The position numbers and the translations under genes are program-made. This document shows positions 1 to 7,979 of a stretch of DNA of 35,130 bases, in pieces. The stretch is from positions 1-35,130 of the forward strand of contig CAZRLN010000027.1 in assembly GCA_964601085.1 (NCBI GenBank). Reading direction: 5' to 3'. Under the pieces are notes generated by a model that ran no database searches, was not told the DNA's origin, and was given only the letters and a program-made list of their open reading frames with translations. Origin of the DNA: UBA1444 sp964601085. Lineage in GTDB: Bacteria; Bacillota; Negativicutes; UBA1444. Every line of letters starts with the position of its first letter. The first letter of the stretch is position 1.

Positions 1-129
1 GACATTGAAGCCTTCGACGAAATCGGCCTGATCGGTCGGGGAACCCATGAACGGCAAATGGTCAAGCTGCAGGGATTGCTGGACAAAGTTAAGGAACGGA
101 CGCTAAAACTGGCGGAAGTAGTCAAATAA
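1..129 (+). CDS. C-terminal fragment of an unidentified protein
   Basis: The window opens inside a reading frame whose last 42 codons end with TAA at 127-129. The visible tail is hydrophilic and helix-prone, ending ...KLAEVVK, with no motif I recognise. Codon usage (many G/C third positions) resembles the neighbouring genes, and a good intrinsic terminator follows 21 bases after the stop, which supports a true gene end. The function cannot be assigned from this fragment. Confidence 0.6.
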   Translation, partial: DIEAFDEIGLIGRGTHERQMVKLQGLLDKVKERTLKLAEVVK

Positions 130-150
130 CAAATTGCGGATTTGAAGGCA

Positions 151-187
151 AGAGACGGCGGATGATTATTCCTCCGTCTCTTTTCTT
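151..187 (+). terminator. Rho-independent terminator of the left-edge gene
   Basis: The stem AGAGACGG (151-158) pairs with CCGTCTCT (174-181); GG and CC extend it around one mismatch. A T-rich tract (TTTTCTTGTT) follows. It lies just after the stop of the left-edge gene and separates it from the maf-mre operon. Confidence 0.8.
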
Positions 188-230
188 GTTGCCGTAGTAT
201 CAGTAGATAGTGTAAAATATAAAAAGGCAG

Positions 231-254
231 GTCCTTGGGCGGCAAGGACTTTTT
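231..254 (+). terminator. Second intrinsic terminator or leader attenuator before the maf-mre operon
   Basis: GTCCTT (231-236) pairs with AAGGAC (244-249) across the loop GGGCGGC, and five T residues follow at 250-254. It may be a back-up terminator for the left-edge gene. A weak promoter-like pair (TTGCCG at 189-194, TAAAAT at 213-218, 18-nt spacer) lies just upstream, so it could instead attenuate transcripts entering the maf operon. A further -10-like TATGAT is at 284-289, without a clear -35. Confidence 0.55.
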
Positions 255-335
255 CTGTTATGCGACGAATATTTTATTGTTTATATGATTTTTGGATGCA
301 ATAGAGCGAAGCGCTTTCAACGGGAGGGAAACAGG

Positions 336-608
336 TTGCGGGGAGGCAGGACTAAAGGCTTCTTGGTATGGGTACTTTACTTTTTGGGCGGCGCGATCAT
401 CGGCGGACTCTTGGGCGAGGTTATCGCCGGCAGTCCGGCGTTGGCGGGATTGGCGCCCTATTTGACAAAGAAGTATGTCCTGTTTGACATGGCGCCGGCC
501 AGCCTCAATCTGTTCATCGCCCAGGTCAAATTTGGGTTGACGCTGCAACCGAACCTGATCAGCGTGCTTGGTATTGTGATCGCAATGTTTCTGTTTCGGC
601 GATATTAG
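336..608 (+). CDS. DUF4321-family small membrane protein
   Basis: This is a 90-residue protein with one long hydrophobic segment near the N-terminus (about residues 10-32, glycine-rich) and a second at the C-terminus ending in basic residues (FLFRRY). It resembles DUF4321 proteins, small membrane proteins of unknown function often found just upstream of maf in Firmicutes. The open frame extends upstream to an ATG at 285. I chose the TTG at 336 because a strong ribosome-binding site (GGGAGG, from 322) lies about 8 bases before it and the membrane segment then sits at the usual place. Its TAG stop overlaps the ribosome-binding site of maf, so the two genes are probably cotranscribed. The family name is from memory of the pattern. 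Confidence 0.7.
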   Translation: MRGGRTKGFLVWVLYFLGGAIIGGLLGEVIAGSPALAGLAPYLTKKYVLFDMAPASLNLFIAQVKFGLTLQPNLISVLGIVIAMFLFRRY

Positions 609-614
609 GAGGTT

Positions 615-1190
615 TTGGTCACGGGAATCATTCTGGCGTCGGCCTCGCCGCGCCGCGAGCAACTGTTGCGGCAAGCGGGATGTGAGTTTCAGGTCCGGCC
701 CAGCCGGGCGGAAGAAGACAATGCGGCGGCGTTGCCGCCGGACGAACTGGTGCGGCTGCATGCGCGGATCAAAGCACAGGCGGTGGCGGCCGAAGTCCAA
801 CCGGGGGATATCGTCATTGGCGCCGATACGATCGTCGTATTGGCAGGAAAAGTATATGGAAAGCCGGAAAGTGTCGCGACAGCCGAGTCCATGCTGGCGG
901 AGCTGTCTGGCCGGACGCACAGTGTCTGGTCCGGCGTGGCGGTTGTCTGTCAGGGCCGGTGCCTGGTCGAAGCTGTGGAAACACGGGTGACGCTGGCGCG
1001 GCTTTCGAAGGAGCAGATCCGTCGTTATGTCGCGACCGGCGAACCGCTCGACAAGGCGGGCGCCTATGCGGTGCAGGGTCGAGGGGCCTTGTTCGTGAAA
1101 CGCCTGGAAGGCTGTTATTTTAATGTGGTGGGATTGCCGCTCAGGACGCTGTCCCGCCTTCTGTCCCAGGTCGGGGTGGAGTTGCTGTGA
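615..1190 (+). CDS. maf: Maf nucleotide pyrophosphatase (dTTP/UTP/pseudouridine-type)
   Basis: The protein has 191 residues, the usual Maf length. It opens with the family's substrate-loop motif (ILASASPRR, residues 6-14), and the catalytic-core sequence VIGADTIVVL is near residue 70. Maf proteins hydrolyse non-canonical or excess nucleoside triphosphates to monophosphate and pyrophosphate in the cytoplasm and are linked to control of septum formation. The start is a TTG at 615, needed to retain the conserved N-terminus. The AGGAGG at 607-612 is only 2 bases away, an unusually tight spacing. The stop overlaps the radC start (GTGA), and the context (radC, mreBCD) is the classical Firmicutes arrangement. 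Confidence 0.93.
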   Translation: MVTGIILASASPRREQLLRQAGCEFQVRPSRAEEDNAAALPPDELVRLHARIKAQAVAAEVQPGDIVIGADTIVVLAGKVYGKPESVATAESMLAELSGRTHSVWSGVAVVCQGRCLVEAVETRVTLARLSKEQIRRYVATGEPLDKAGAYAVQGRGALFVKRLEGCYFNVVGLPLRTLSRLLSQVGVELL

Positions 1191-1897
1191 CGGCCCGTGC
1201 GGGCGTCGAGAGACCGCATCCACTTACCATCAAGGAATTGCCGGCGGATGAACGGCCCCGGGAGAAGATGAAGGAACGGGGCGCGCAGGCCATGGGCAAT
1301 TCCGAACTGCTGGCCATTTTACTGCGGACTGGCGCCGCCCAAGAATCGGCGTTGCGGCTGGCGGAAAACCTGCTCGAACGGGAGGGCGGCCTGGCCGGTC
1401 TCGGTCACGCAACGCTGGAAGAAGTGGAACAGGTCCGGGGAATCGGCGAGGCCAAAGCAGTTACTTTGATGGCGGCGATGGAACTTGGCCGCCGTGTTGC
1501 TTCGCTGGCGCCGCAGGACCGGACGGCGATCCGGACTCCGGAAGATGTGGCGGCTCTCTTGATGCCGCGGTTCCGCTATGAAACGCGGGAATCGTTCGTT
1601 GCGGTATTGTTGTCGACCAAGAATCATGTGCTGAAGACGGCAGTCATTTCCGTTGGCAGCCTGAACGCATCCATCGTGCATCCCCGGGAATTGTTCCGGG
1701 AAGCAATCAATGCCAGCGCGGCGGCTGTCATTGTCGCCCACAATCATCCCAGCGGCGATCCTGCCCCCAGTCCGGAAGATGTGGAACTGACCCGCAAACT
1801 GGTTGAAGCCGGAAAAATGTTGGATATTCCCGTATTGGACCATATTATTTTGGGAGACGGAAAATATATCAGCCTTAAAGAAAAGGGAATTCTGTAG
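1187..1897 (+). CDS. radC: RadC/YsxA family JAB-domain protein
   Basis: This 236-residue protein has an N-terminal helix-hairpin-helix-like region (LEEVEQVRGIGEAKA, about residues 81-95). A C-terminal JAB/MPN metalloprotease-like domain carries the metal-binding signature HNHPSGD (His185, His187, Asp191) followed by PSPED. The historical name implies DNA repair, but that role is disputed and the biochemical activity is unsettled. The GTG start overlaps the maf stop by four bases, indicating translational coupling. The gene lies between maf and mreB, as in Bacillus and many Clostridia. The assignment to the family is secure; the function is not. Confidence 0.92.
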   Translation: MTARAGVERPHPLTIKELPADERPREKMKERGAQAMGNSELLAILLRTGAAQESALRLAENLLEREGGLAGLGHATLEEVEQVRGIGEAKAVTLMAAMELGRRVASLAPQDRTAIRTPEDVAALLMPRFRYETRESFVAVLLSTKNHVLKTAVISVGSLNASIVHPRELFREAINASAAAVIVAHNHPSGDPAPSPEDVELTRKLVEAGKMLDIPVLDHIILGDGKYISLKEKGIL

Positions 1898-1912
1898 GAG
1901 GAATGGACAAAA

Positions 1913-2944
1913 ATGAAGTTTTTTAATTCATTTTCGAAAGATATGGGGATCGATCTGGGAACAGCGAACACACTGGTTTTCATGCGGGGACGCGGCATCG
2001 TTCTGCGGGAGCCATCGGTGGTGGCGATCCAGAAAGATACCGGCGCAATTCTGGCGGTAGGGGAAGAAGCCAAGATGATGATCGGTCGGACACCGGGGAA
2101 CATCGTGGCGATTCGGCCCCTGAAGGATGGTGTCATCGCCGACTTCGACACCACCCAGGCGATGCTGAAGTATTTTATTCAGAAAGCGACCGGTGGATTT
2201 TCCTTCTTCCGGCCACGGGTAGTCGTCGGCGTTCCGTCCGGCGTGACCGAAGTTGAGCGTCGGGCGGTCATCGATGCAACCATCCAGGCGGGCGCTCGGG
2301 AGGCCTTCCTGATCGAGGAACCGATGGCGGCGGCGATTGGCGCGGGGTTGCCGGTGCATGATCCGACCGGCAACATGGTGGTGGATATCGGCGGTGGTAC
2401 GACCGAGGTGGCTGTGATTTCACTCGGCGGCATCGTGTCGAGCCGATCGATCCGTATCGGCGGCGATGAACTGGACGAGTCCATCATTCAGTACATGAAA
2501 CGCACCTATAACCTGTTGATCGGCGAACGGACGGCGGAAACCGTGAAAATAACCATTGGTTCGGCCATGCCGTCGCCGGAAGAGGAAACGATGGACATTC
2601 GCGGCCGGGATCTGGTGACCGGTCTGCCGAAGACCATTCTGGTATCCGTGCGGGAAATCGAGCTGGCTCTGTCCGAGCCGGTCAGCGCGATCGTGGACGC
2701 CGTTAAGGTGACGCTGGAAAAAACACCGCCCGAACTTTCCGCGGATATTATGGACCGAGGGATTGTTCTAACCGGCGGCGGCGCCCAGCTGCGCCGTCTG
2801 GATAAGCTATTGACCAAGGAAACCGGCATGCCGGTCATTGTTGCGGAAGATTCGCTGGATTGCGTGGCCAAGGGAACCGGCGTCGTGGCGGAGGATCTGG
2901 AAACGATGAAACGGGTCACAATGTCCGTCAAGAAAAGCGGGTAA
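1913..2944 (+). CDS. mreB: Rod-shape-determining actin homologue MreB
   Basis: The protein has 343 residues, a full-length bacterial actin. Visible ATP-binding motifs are phosphate 1 (DLGTANTLVF, residues 8-17), phosphate 2 (VVDIGGGTTEVAVIS, about 157-171) and the adenosine motif (LTGGGAQLRRLD, about 286-297). It polymerises under the membrane and positions the elongasome (MreC, MreD, RodA, PBP2) for lateral wall synthesis. An AGGAGG ribosome-binding site begins at 1897, immediately at the end of radC, with about 10 bases to the ATG. Its partner genes follow directly. Confidence 0.97.
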   Translation: MKFFNSFSKDMGIDLGTANTLVFMRGRGIVLREPSVVAIQKDTGAILAVGEEAKMMIGRTPGNIVAIRPLKDGVIADFDTTQAMLKYFIQKATGGFSFFRPRVVVGVPSGVTEVERRAVIDATIQAGAREAFLIEEPMAAAIGAGLPVHDPTGNMVVDIGGGTTEVAVISLGGIVSSRSIRIGGDELDESIIQYMKRTYNLLIGERTAETVKITIGSAMPSPEEETMDIRGRDLVTGLPKTILVSVREIELALSEPVSAIVDAVKVTLEKTPPELSADIMDRGIVLTGGGAQLRRLDKLLTKETGMPVIVAEDSLDCVAKGTGVVAEDLETMKRVTMSVKKSG

Positions 2945-2959
2945 AGGGGAACCACGATT

Positions 2960-3799
2960 GTGAAATGGTTTGACAAAAAGACGGTGGTGCTTTGCGTTGC
3001 CTTTCTTACCGTCTTTTTGCTGGTGATATCGGCCGCCCGCCTGCAAAATCGGTATCCGTTAATGTCCCGCATTGCGGCCGGGATTTTGATGCCGTTCGAT
3101 TACGTCTTTTCCGGCCTGGCCGGCGGGATTCAGGAGGGAACGGTGTTTACGCGCGATTTGGCAACCGTGTATCGCGAGAACCAAACCTTGCGCGCGGAAA
3201 ACCAGGAGCTGCGGTATGTCGTTTTTCAGTTGACCGAGAAGGCGGCGGAAAATGAGCGGTTGCAGGCCATGCTGGAGTTTCGTACCAAAACGGTGGCGTT
3301 CCAGATGAAGGCGGCAGCGGTGATTGCCCGGGATCCGGGAACATTGAATTATAGCCTGCTGATCAACCAGGGGGCGAACGATGGCATCCGGGTCAACATG
3401 CCGGTCGTGACGCATCAAGGATTGGTGGGGCATGTGACGGAAGTGTTCGGCGGGACCGCCAAAGTGCGCCTCTTGATTGACGCGACATCCTCGGCGGCGG
3501 CGATGATTCAGCGACCGCAGTCCCGGGCTGTGGGAATCGTGGAGGGAAACCCGGCGCAGATTTTCTTGCTGCGGATGAAGAATTTGCTCAGGGACAGTGA
3601 CGTCATCAAAGGGGACAAGATCATGACGTCGGGTCTCGGCGGCATCTATCCCAAAGGTCTGCTGATCGGCGAAGTGGTCGATGTCGTCGACGATGACGGC
3701 GGTTTGCTGAAAAACGCCATGATCCGTTCGGCGGTAGACTTTTCACGCCTGGAAGAAGTTTTTGTCATCAGCGGCGAAAGGAATCCGGTCCGGCCATGA
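2960..3799 (+). CDS. mreC: Rod-shape-determining protein MreC
   Basis: This 279-residue single-pass membrane protein has a hydrophobic anchor at about residues 8-25, then an amphipathic stretch and a coiled coil (about 68-108, rich in E, N, Q and L). The MreC beta-barrel region begins about residue 115 and includes NYSLLINQGANDGI. It links MreB in the cytoplasm to PBP2 outside the membrane. The start is a GTG preceded by AAAGGGGA. Its end overlaps mreD by four bases (ATGA), so translation is probably coupled. Confidence 0.93.
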   Translation: MKWFDKKTVVLCVAFLTVFLLVISAARLQNRYPLMSRIAAGILMPFDYVFSGLAGGIQEGTVFTRDLATVYRENQTLRAENQELRYVVFQLTEKAAENERLQAMLEFRTKTVAFQMKAAAVIARDPGTLNYSLLINQGANDGIRVNMPVVTHQGLVGHVTEVFGGTAKVRLLIDATSSAAAMIQRPQSRAVGIVEGNPAQIFLLRMKNLLRDSDVIKGDKIMTSGLGGIYPKGLLIGEVVDVVDDDGGLLKNAMIRSAVDFSRLEEVFVISGERNPVRP

Positions 3800-4290
3800 G
3801 GATTTTGATCTGGATTTTTGTGATGCTGCTTTCGGTATCCCTGCAGTCGACGGTAATTCCCGTTTTGTCCTTCGGCGCCGTTCGCCCGGACTTTGTACTG
3901 GTGGTTGTGGTGCTGGCGGCGTTGTCGGGCGGCCGTGAGACCGGCGTGCTCTGCGGGGCGGTCGGCGGTCTCTTGCAGGATTTGCTGTCGGTCGGCCCAT
4001 TTGGGTTCAACACGCTGACAAAAATGCTGCTGGGGCTGTTGTTGGGGTTTTATGAGCGCAAAGTGAACCAGGGAAACTTGTTGTTGCCTATGGTGGCGAT
4101 TGTCGCCGGAACGGTGGGGGCCACCGTACTTTCGGCGTTGTTTTTGCTGGCGTATGGGTTGGCTGGAGCGATTCCGGCCGTTTTTCTGCAGATGATTCCG
4201 ACGACGGCCTATCATTTGTTGTTGGCGGCGCCGGTTCATGCCGCCCTGCTATGGCTGAAACGTCTTCAGGCATCGAAATTGGGGGGCTGA
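3796..4290 (+). CDS. mreD: Rod-shape-determining membrane protein MreD
   Basis: This is a 164-residue, strongly hydrophobic protein with about five to six membrane segments, the usual MreD size and topology. It contains the family-like segment VRPDFVLVVVVLAALSGGRE (about residues 29-48) and GGLLQDLLSVGPFGFNTL (about 56-73). MreD is an integral component of the elongasome. The ATG overlaps the mreC stop, and mrdA starts six bases after its stop. Confidence 0.92.
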   Translation: MRILIWIFVMLLSVSLQSTVIPVLSFGAVRPDFVLVVVVLAALSGGRETGVLCGAVGGLLQDLLSVGPFGFNTLTKMLLGLLLGFYERKVNQGNLLLPMVAIVAGTVGATVLSALFLLAYGLAGAIPAVFLQMIPTTAYHLLLAAPVHAALLWLKRLQASKLGG

Positions 4291-4296
4291 TGTTTC

Positions 4297-6126
4297 ATGC
4301 GGTTGAAGACTACCGGCCAGCGGCTGGATATCTTGACCGTGGTTTTGGTTGTTATATTTTTGGCGCTGAGCAGCCGTCTGGCCTATCTGCAGGTGGTGAA
4401 AGGGCCGGAATATCAACGGCTGGCCGAAGGCAACCGCACCCGTCAGGTGAATGTGGTTGCGCCGCGGGGGGACTTTTTTGATCGGAACGGTGTAGTGATG
4501 GTCACCAGCCGTCCCGGTTTTGTCGTATCTATTGTGCCGGGAAACAAGCCGACGCCGCCGGAAGTGATCGCCAAGACCGCAGCGATCCTGGGCCTTGATC
4601 CGCGCGAAATCACGGATAAGCTGGCCAAGAGCAAGACCGGGTTCGAGCCGGTACGGCTGAAGATCGACGTCGGCCAGAATATCGTGGCGGCGATTGAAGA
4701 ACGGCGAACCGAACTGCCCGGCGTAGTGGTGGAGATCCTGCCGGTACGCAGTTATGTGCATAATCAACTGGGCGTGCATGTTTTTGGTTATGTGAGTGAA
4801 ATTTCAGAGTCGGAACTGGCGACAATGGCGGCCAATGGCTATCGTGCGGGCGACTTGATCGGCCAGTCCGGCCTGGAACGGAAATATGACCGGTTTATCA
4901 AGGGCACGGACGGCGGCAGCCAGATTGAGGTCGATGTTGCAGGCCGCATGGTGCAGGTTCTGGCGAAAAAAGATCCGGTCCCCGGCAACAATCTGGTACT
5001 GACGATCGATTACCGGTTACAGAAGGTGGCGGAGGAAGCCTTGGACGAGCAGCTTCAGATCCTGCAACGGACCGGCCGCCGCAATGCCAAGGCCGGCGCC
5101 GTGGTAGTGCTCAATCCGAAAAATGGTGAAGTGTTGGCGATGGCCAGTCGGCCGGCGTTTGATCCGAATCAGTTTATCGGCGGGATCTCGACGAAGAACT
5201 GGAAAGCCATCAATGAAAATCCATTTCATCCGATGGATAATCGGGCGATCGCCGGTGAGTATCCACCCGGCTCAACCTTTAAGATCGTGACGGGAACGGC
5301 GGCGCTTGAACTGAAAAAGGTGACGCCGGATGAGCTGATTTTCGACTCGGGTCAGCACTGGCTGGTGCCGAAAACCAACGCGGCCGGCGAGGCGCTGGGT
5401 TGGATCAATTTCCACCAGGCGTTGTCGATGTCCGACAATGTATACTTTTATGAACTGGGCAACCGGATGGGGATCGATGCGCTGGAGCGGTACGCGCGAA
5501 TGTTTGGCCTGGGCGCCTTTACCGGCGTTGACTTGCCGGGAGAGTCCGACGGGTTGGTGGCCAATCGCAAATACAAAGAGTTGAACTACAAGGAAGACTG
5601 GTATCTGGCGGAGACCTTCGACGCGGCGATCGGCCAGGGCTTCCATTTGGCGACGCCGTTGCAGATGGCGGTGCTGATGAGTGAGATCGCCAACGGCGGC
5701 CATCGCTGGCGTCCGCATGTTGTCGGCAAGATTTTGTCAAGCAAGGGCGAGTTGGTCCAGACCGCGCCAGTGGAAGAGACCGGCCGGATCGACATCAGTC
5801 CGGAAACTTTAAAACTGGTCCGCGACGGGTTGCGGGGCGTGTCGGAAGCCGGCGGCACCGGCGCCGGCGTGTTCGCCAACTTCCCGGTCCCTGTGGCCGG
5901 CAAAACCGGAACGGCGGAAAATCCGCACGGTGACGACCATGGCTGGTTCGTGGCCTACGGTCCGTTCGACGATCCCCGCCTGACGGTGGCCGTGATCATC
6001 GAGCAGGGCGGTTACGGGTCGACGTCCGCCGGCCCGATTGCCCGAAAAATTCTCGAAACGGCGTTCAATCTGAAGCCGGCGGCGGTCGAGGCGGTTCGCA
6101 AACCGATGCCCGGCGCGGCAATGTGA
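4297..6126 (+). CDS. mrdA: Penicillin-binding protein 2, elongation transpeptidase
   Basis: The class B PBP has 609 residues, with an N-terminal membrane anchor (about residues 13-29) and a pedestal/dimerisation domain with RGDFFDRNG near residue 56. The C-terminal transpeptidase domain carries all three active-site motifs: STFK (Ser326, Lys329), SDN (379-381) and KTG (536-538). It cross-links peptidoglycan during lateral growth, working with RodA. The ATG at 4297 places the anchor at the expected distance. It sits between mreD and the minD-like gene with spacers under 10 bases, so it is part of one operon. Confidence 0.95.
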   Translation: MRLKTTGQRLDILTVVLVVIFLALSSRLAYLQVVKGPEYQRLAEGNRTRQVNVVAPRGDFFDRNGVVMVTSRPGFVVSIVPGNKPTPPEVIAKTAAILGLDPREITDKLAKSKTGFEPVRLKIDVGQNIVAAIEERRTELPGVVVEILPVRSYVHNQLGVHVFGYVSEISESELATMAANGYRAGDLIGQSGLERKYDRFIKGTDGGSQIEVDVAGRMVQVLAKKDPVPGNNLVLTIDYRLQKVAEEALDEQLQILQRTGRRNAKAGAVVVLNPKNGEVLAMASRPAFDPNQFIGGISTKNWKAINENPFHPMDNRAIAGEYPPGSTFKIVTGTAALELKKVTPDELIFDSGQHWLVPKTNAAGEALGWINFHQALSMSDNVYFYELGNRMGIDALERYARMFGLGAFTGVDLPGESDGLVANRKYKELNYKEDWYLAETFDAAIGQGFHLATPLQMAVLMSEIANGGHRWRPHVVGKILSSKGELVQTAPVEETGRIDISPETLKLVRDGLRGVSEAGGTGAGVFANFPVPVAGKTGTAENPHGDDHGWFVAYGPFDDPRLTVAVIIEQGGYGSTSAGPIARKILETAFNLKPAAVEAVRKPMPGAAM

Positions 6127-6133
6127 GGCGGAT

Positions 6134-6868
6134 ATGAAGAAAGTATGGGTGGTGGCCTCCGGCAAGGGCGGAACCGGCAAGAGCACGCTGGTCGTCAATC
6201 TGGGCGCCGCCTTGGCGAGTGCAGGAAATAAAGTGTTGCTGATCGACCTGAACGTGGGATTGCGATGCCTGGATCTGTATCTTGGCCTGGCGGATCGGGT
6301 TCTGTTTGACGGGATGGATGTCATGGAGGGGAACTGTCGTCCCGTGGATGCCATTCTGTCCTGTCCGGCCGTACCGTCCCTGTTTTTGCTGCCGACCTCG
6401 CAGAGCCGGCGGGACAGCGATTTTGCCGGAACGCGGCTGCAGGAGCTGTGCGCTAGTCTGGTCGATGAATTTGACATGATTTTGCTGGATTGTCCGCCCG
6501 GTTTGGAGCCGATTCCGGCCCGCGCCGCCACAGCGGCGTTTCGGGGCCTTATCGTCGCGTCGCCCGAACCGGTGGCGATGCGCGATGCTGATCGCTTGGC
6601 CGCTGAGTTTGCAGCGGCCGGCGTCGCCGAAAGTTACCTGGTAGTCAACCGTTTCCGTTCAGATTTTCAGCAAAAGGGTTTGATGTCACCAGCGTCGGAA
6701 TTTGCCGATTCCCTTGGCTTGCCGCTTCTCGGAACCGTGCCGGAGGACGATGCGGTCGGCGCTTCCGTTCTGTGCGGCGTTCCGGCCGTCCTGCGTCAAC
6801 CGGATTCGCCGGCGGCCCGGATTTTTACCGCGATGGCCGGCCGAATGCCGGGAAAGGAACTGTTGTAA
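6134..6868 (+). CDS. MinD-like ParA-family ATPase with divergent catalytic site
   Basis: The protein has 244 residues. The deviant Walker A motif SGKGGTGKST (residues 9-18) and colinear MinD motifs (GLRCLDLYLGL, LFLLPTSQSR, LLDCPPGLE, RDADR, VPEDDAV) place it with MinD rather than generic ParA. MinD normally recruits MinC to the membrane to block polar division. Three differences are visible. The catalytic position equal to E. coli Asp40 is Asn40 (codon AAC in IDLN). The C-terminal amphipathic membrane-targeting helix is missing, the protein ending ...AGRMPGKELL. No minC or minE lies beside it: 7 bases separate it from mrdA and 3 from rodA. It may be a repurposed or orphan MinD; the fold is secure, the role is not. 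Confidence 0.85.
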   Translation: MKKVWVVASGKGGTGKSTLVVNLGAALASAGNKVLLIDLNVGLRCLDLYLGLADRVLFDGMDVMEGNCRPVDAILSCPAVPSLFLLPTSQSRRDSDFAGTRLQELCASLVDEFDMILLDCPPGLEPIPARAATAAFRGLIVASPEPVAMRDADRLAAEFAAAGVAESYLVVNRFRSDFQQKGLMSPASEFADSLGLPLLGTVPEDDAVGASVLCGVPAVLRQPDSPAARIFTAMAGRMPGKELL

Positions 6869-6871
6869 CCT

Positions 6872-7978
6872 ATGATCGACCGGCGGATGTTTCGCAATAT
6901 AGATTTTTGGATGGTTTTTGCCGCTGTCGCTCTGGTGGGGATCGGAATCCTGGTGATCGGCAGCGCGACCCACATTAACACTCCCAGTGATGATAGGTAT
7001 TGGTTTGTGCAGCGACAAGGGATGTTCGCCCTGCTGAATTTCGTCCTGATCCTGGTAATGTTGAAATTCGACTACCGGATCTTGGGCTCTTTGGGCAATA
7101 TTTTGTATGGAATCAACCTAGTGATGCTGATCGCCGTCATGTTTGTCGGTCAGTCTGCGCTGGGAGCGCAGCGATGGATCCAGCTGGGCCCCATCACCTT
7201 GCAGCCGTCCGAGTTCGCGAAACTGATTATGATCATTTCCCTGGCCCATCTGCTGGATGCGCGGGAGGAAAGAATGAAGAGCGTCTGGGACCTGTTGCCG
7301 GTGGCGGCGTTTGTAGTCGTGCCGTTCCTGTTGGTCCTCAAACAGCCGGATCTGGGGACTTCGTTGGTCTTTTTGGCGATTTTGCTGGGCATGGTATTCG
7401 TGGCCGGCATCGACGGCAAACTGCTGCTCAAGATCATGGGCCTCGGCGCCGCTTGCCTGCCGGTATTCTGGCTGTTTTTGAAGGATTATCAGAAATCGCG
7501 TTTGACGGTTTTTATGGATCCGAATGTCGATCCGCTCGGTGCCGGCTATCACATCATCCAGTCCAAAATCGCCATCGGTTCGGGCCAATTGTTCGGCAAA
7601 GGCCTATTTAATGGAACGCAGAGTCAGCTGAACTTTTTGCCGGAAAACCATACCGATTTCATTTTTGCGGTGGTGGGGGAAGAGCTCGGTTTTGTGGGTT
7701 CAGTGGCCATTTTGCTATTGTATTTTCTGTTGTTGTACCGGGGCGTACAAACGGCGAAAAACGCCCGCGACAAGTTCGGTACGCTGCTGGCGGCCGGGAT
7801 CACTTCGATGATGGCGTTTCATGTGCTGGTCAATGTGGGAATGACGATCGGCATCATGCCGGTAACGGGGATTCCCCTGCCGTTCATGAGTTACGGCGTC
7901 AGCGCCCTGACCACGAATCTGGTGAGTATCGGCATTCTGCTAAATATCCAGTCGCGCCAACAAAAGCTGATGTTTTGA
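6872..7978 (+). CDS. rodA: RodA, SEDS-family peptidoglycan glycosyltransferase
   Basis: This 368-residue polytopic membrane protein has about ten hydrophobic segments and SEDS-family signatures: LQPSEFAKL (about residues 111-119), PNVDPLGAGYHIIQSKIAIG (about 214-233), LPENHTDFIFAVVGEELGF (about 255-273) and a C-terminal TGIPLPFMSYG. It polymerises lipid II into glycan strands during elongation, paired with PBP2 (mrdA, same operon). The ATG at 6872 follows the minD-like stop by three bases, with GGAAAGGA upstream. RodA rather than FtsW is chosen from the mre/mrdA context. Confidence 0.93.
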   Translation: MIDRRMFRNIDFWMVFAAVALVGIGILVIGSATHINTPSDDRYWFVQRQGMFALLNFVLILVMLKFDYRILGSLGNILYGINLVMLIAVMFVGQSALGAQRWIQLGPITLQPSEFAKLIMIISLAHLLDAREERMKSVWDLLPVAAFVVVPFLLVLKQPDLGTSLVFLAILLGMVFVAGIDGKLLLKIMGLGAACLPVFWLFLKDYQKSRLTVFMDPNVDPLGAGYHIIQSKIAIGSGQLFGKGLFNGTQSQLNFLPENHTDFIFAVVGEELGFVGSVAILLLYFLLLYRGVQTAKNARDKFGTLLAAGITSMMAFHVLVNVGMTIGIMPVTGIPLPFMSYGVSALTTNLVSIGILLNIQSRQQKLMF

Positions 7979-7979
7979 A

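Noticed and set aside
258..1223. Long open frame on the minus strand opposite DUF4321 and maf
   Set aside because: It is antisense to two recognised genes, has Arg/His/Gln-rich low-quality sequence and matches no family; it arises from GC-rich codon usage.
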